The notes under the pieces were generated by a model. That model made no database searches. It was given only the letters and a program-made list of their open reading frames with translations, and was not told the DNA's origin. This document shows positions 60,701 to 64,000 of a DNA stretch of 64,000 nt, piece by piece. The first letter of the stretch is position 1, and the number at the start of each line of letters is the position of its first letter. This DNA comes from Varroa destructor (lineage: Eukaryota > Arthropoda > Arachnida > Mesostigmata > Varroidae): NCBI RefSeq assembly GCF_002443255.2, contig NW_019211454.1, positions 24,194,782-24,258,781 on the forward strand, in the 5' to 3' direction. A program made the position numbers and the translations under genes.

Positions 60701-63700
60701 AGGGATTTTATTAAAGTAGTTACATACTTTTCCCGGACTATCTACTAAATGTAGCATGATATATTAGAGATAATTAAGAAATATCGTTTCGTCAGACTTG
60801 AAGTAAAATTAGTCTTACTAACTACAAGCATTTTGTCAGCCATCTCTTTCAATAGCTCTTAATATATGGCTATTTTTATTTAATAAGACATTGCTTCTTG
60901 AAAATGCATATAACAAAGCTTTCTTTCTGATTTTAAATAATGCCTCAAGTTCGTTATATAGTTCACATAGAAAAAACTAAACTTTCATTTATTATGCTTC
61001 AAGTGCTGGTTACACCATTAAACCTTCTGTTACTAAATAACGTAAAAACCCTTTATATTTACTGTCTTGTAACGGATATTGGTCAGTACTGTAAGTCAAT
61101 GTATATCTAATAAGATTGTTTCACGGATGCCGTGGCATGCAAATTGCTGATTAGATGAAAAGTCCGCAGGTGCGGGCACTGACATGAATACATAGAATCA
61201 AGATCTTACCATTTTTGAGCAATCAAAGGCCCTCTTCTTTTTTATTGCATTGCGACTCGGCGTTATTTATCGATTTACTGTCTTTATATACGATGAACAA
61301 TATCACCTATCTTATGTCTAATACGAACTAAAGAGAACAATATTGAGATTGATAATATGTAAGTGTGTTAACTTATACAAATATGTAAAGTTCTGGATAA
61401 ATACACAACACGTGGCTGTCCTATCGGCAACCAGCTGACCAATGAAAATCAACAGGCAAAATTCCTAGAACTCTACTGCGAGTGCAAAGAGGCTCGAGGT
61501 TCTACACAGGACACCTTTTATTATAAATTACCTGCATTTATTGACCTATGTTATGTATGGGTCTGAATAGCTTATTAGACAATCTATACCGGCAGGCTAC
61601 GTACTTCATGAATGCGTTCGACCATATTTCCAGAATTCCCAACTACGTATTTCCGTATAGTTCATTTTGAGCGTTTGCAACATCAATGACAAATTCCAAC
61701 TTAAATTTGGCCACTACTGGCTAAACACACGTAGCGCATCATGAGGCCAGAAAAAAGTAACCTAACAATGCAGGACCCGAAAAGCAATCCAACACTATCA
61801 CAGCCAGACAGACCGAAAGGTATGAAAAACCAAGCAAGAACGTAAAAGCCCATCATTCTGCTGATGTTGACAGCAGAATGGGTATTTTCTTTATGCTGAG
61901 TAGGGCTCACGTATAACTATTATGCATGGCAGTAAAAAGCCGTCGACGGTTCGTCGGACTACCCAACGGTAGGGGCGGCAGTAACAAAGCCTGTTGCAAA
62001 GGTTAAGACAGCTGTCGATCACTAGAGCACTAACTGCCAAAGCCTGGAATGGCGTTGAATGAAGTAACGGCTGTGAAAAAGTTGAGAAGACGTAACCACG
62101 GTAGGCTGCTCCTGCTATATCTACAGTTTCTGTGGTAACAAACGAAAAATAAGGGAGACCCATTAGTAATGGCATCGTCACCACAGTGCTTTGTTACTAC
62201 AATATTGCTTGCTGTGTCCCTGTTCCCCTCCAAATCGCCCCGATCAGCGTTTTGTTGCCGATTGCCGGCACCCCTTTTTTTCCGCCCACCCCTCTGTTTC
62301 ACTAAAACTACATCCTGCATTTTGTGCTGGCGCGCACTAATTAGTCTGTCATTATTTCTTTGCCTTTGTCATAATTGCTTTTCTTTTACTCTACCGCTTC
62401 GCGCCTGGTCTGCCCGTAGTATGACCTGTTATCCTGCCCTAGACGTCGCCACCGGCATCGTCATCGTCACACCACCCTCAAATGTAGCAGGAGCGACATC
62501 ATCAACGACTAAACGAAAAGAGGGGACATCGCAACAGCTGCCGCAACCGGACAAGACCTACCTGCTAGTTTAGATTAGACCCTAGCCAAATGTCTGTATT
62601 GAGGCAATAGAACTACTTTTGCGGCCGTATGAGTTGCACTTTCGCCAGGAGCATCCTCTGCAATACCGGCCATAGTTTTTTTTCCTGTCAGAGCGTCACT
62701 GAGCCGGCTATTCGGTCGGAGAAATGCAAACGACGAAGAAAGCCGGACGATCCGGGATGGTCTGTGATAAAAGCCCAACTCGTGGTTTACCCAAACAGCC
62801 GTTGCTTACGATTCGCTAGGAAAGCACGCGGTACTGAGCTTAAAACACAGACAGCGCGTATTGTCCGTCGTGTATGAAAGACTCCCATCGCGCCGTTCTA
62901 CTGAGCGCAATACTTTTAAGGCTGCTAGGCAGCCATCGTTTACTAGACATCTTGCTTGTCGTTTTTGCTATTACTGTTGCAACGAAAACAATAGAAGTTC
63001 ATATATTAAAAATATCCGTACGCGGAAGTGCTCATCTCCTACTTTTGCCTACCCGGCTAATCCCCCCATTTTCATAATCGCCCCCTGGCTAACGACTTGA
63101 TTCGAATTGTACGAGTAGGATAAGTGGTATTATTTTTGTACTTATCCGTGGCGGATATCAATTTCAATGTCTACTCTTTACAATCGCACTGTAATTCCTT
63201 CCTGGCATGCCTCTGTCCAACCCGTGCGACTGGTCCTGATTTCCTTCCCTTACTGGGAATCCTTTGTATCTCTATATGATATATTCAGATGTGCACATAT
63301 ACTTTTATTATGTACATCATATATATATGCTAATACTGCGTGGCATATTGGTTGTCTGTCATTTACATAAACATAATCCCCTTGTATAAGCATTCATTTT
63401 CGTCGCATTTATCTTACCGCAGGACTTCAGTCTGCATAGAACAATTACCTTCGCATAATAGCCTCCGTCTAAGAGCTTCAAATCTTACCAATGACATGCT
63501 ATAAAACCTGTGTGAATGAAAAAAAGTTTCCACGGGCATGAACAAAAGCGCCGCTATTAATTCTTATATCGCATTTTTAATAACAGCTACATGAGGCAAA
63601 TTAATTAAAAAACTTTTTAGTGTTTAGGTTTGACACATAGAAGAAAATGCTTCTGTTAGTAATATAATGTAGTAAAAAGTCGTTCGTGTGTGAGAAATTA

Positions 63701-64000
63701 CCTATACGGGGTAGACCTCCTAAATGTTTGTTGAGGTATCTTTTGAGCTTTCTGCGATTAATTTTTATTTGGAGCTTACACATTCGATCTACTCGTCTCA
63801 ACATGTATCAGTTGCTTATTTTTGGCTTACAATGACACTTTCGAATATTCAGTTATACCCTTTGACGGGTGGCCGTAAAGAGACAAACGTCCATTCATAA
63901 TGCTTACCTACACCAGTTAGATCCATTGCCGACCGAGTGGTTCAGTCAATTGCTGAAAACATTTGGATAAATTAATAAAGCACAGATTATACCTTTAGAG
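54772..64000. other. Flank upstream of the receptor gene; no confirmed gene
   Basis: Any receptor promoter and 5' untranslated exon should lie here, but no TATA box or initiator could be chosen with confidence. GC-richer, pyrimidine-biased blocks at about 57.6-60.0 kb and 62.2-63.1 kb alternate with AT-rich DNA at 55.1-57.3 kb and 60.1-61.7 kb. The ORFs are short and unrecognisable. Confidence 0.55.

Noticed and set aside
61701..62184. Two overlapping hydrophobic minus-strand ORFs that resemble pieces of a membrane protein
   Set aside because: They are in different frames with no identifiable motif or splice connection. The resemblance to receptor transmembrane segments is only hydrophobicity.
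63920..63960. A sequence like a tRNA-Leu/Ser A box (CCGAGTGGTTCAG)
   Set aside because: No anticodon arm, T arm or acceptor pairing follows before the window ends.

Overview
This window is animal nuclear DNA: AT-rich, gene-sparse and full of short low-complexity runs. It carries one clearly recognisable protein-coding gene, split by GT-AG introns of about 0.2 to 6.9 kb. The gene family, intron architecture and base composition suggest an invertebrate, most likely an arthropod. A mite or related chelicerate is my impression only; nothing in the sequence proves it. I see no bacterial operons, CRISPR arrays, rRNA, convincing tRNAs or intact transposons.

The gene occupies about 19.83-54.77 kb on the minus strand and encodes an ionotropic glutamate receptor (iGluR). 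I reconstructed 15 coding exons by hand from splice signals, reading-phase continuity and family resemblance. Fourteen are well supported. Exon 1, with the start codon, is tentative. The joined exons read without interruption for about 907 residues, a normal iGluR length. In order they give a signal peptide, a non-NMDA (kainate/AMPA-like) amino-terminal domain (ATD), ligand-binding segment S1, M1, pore loop M2, M3, ligand-binding segment S2, M4 and a short cytoplasmic tail ending in TAA at 19832-19834. Every exon junction keeps phase.

The fold is complete but the signature residues are not. The nearly invariant M3 motif SYTANLAAF is replaced by LYVSAFVAI. The Q/R pore site is Cys followed by Arg. 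Of the classical agonist contacts only the S1 arginine is clearly kept, while the S2 disulfide cysteines and overall topology are retained. This suggests a divergent, possibly orphan or non-glutamate-gated receptor under constraint rather than a decayed copy. It is the most interesting item in the window.

The flanks (1-19.8 kb and 54.8-64 kb) and the long introns contain GC-richer islands, strand-asymmetric purine or pyrimidine tracts, simple repeats and a few ORFs that could be exons of unidentified genes. None could be assigned a function. Short exons of other genes may have been missed there, because several true receptor exons are only 66-150 nt long.
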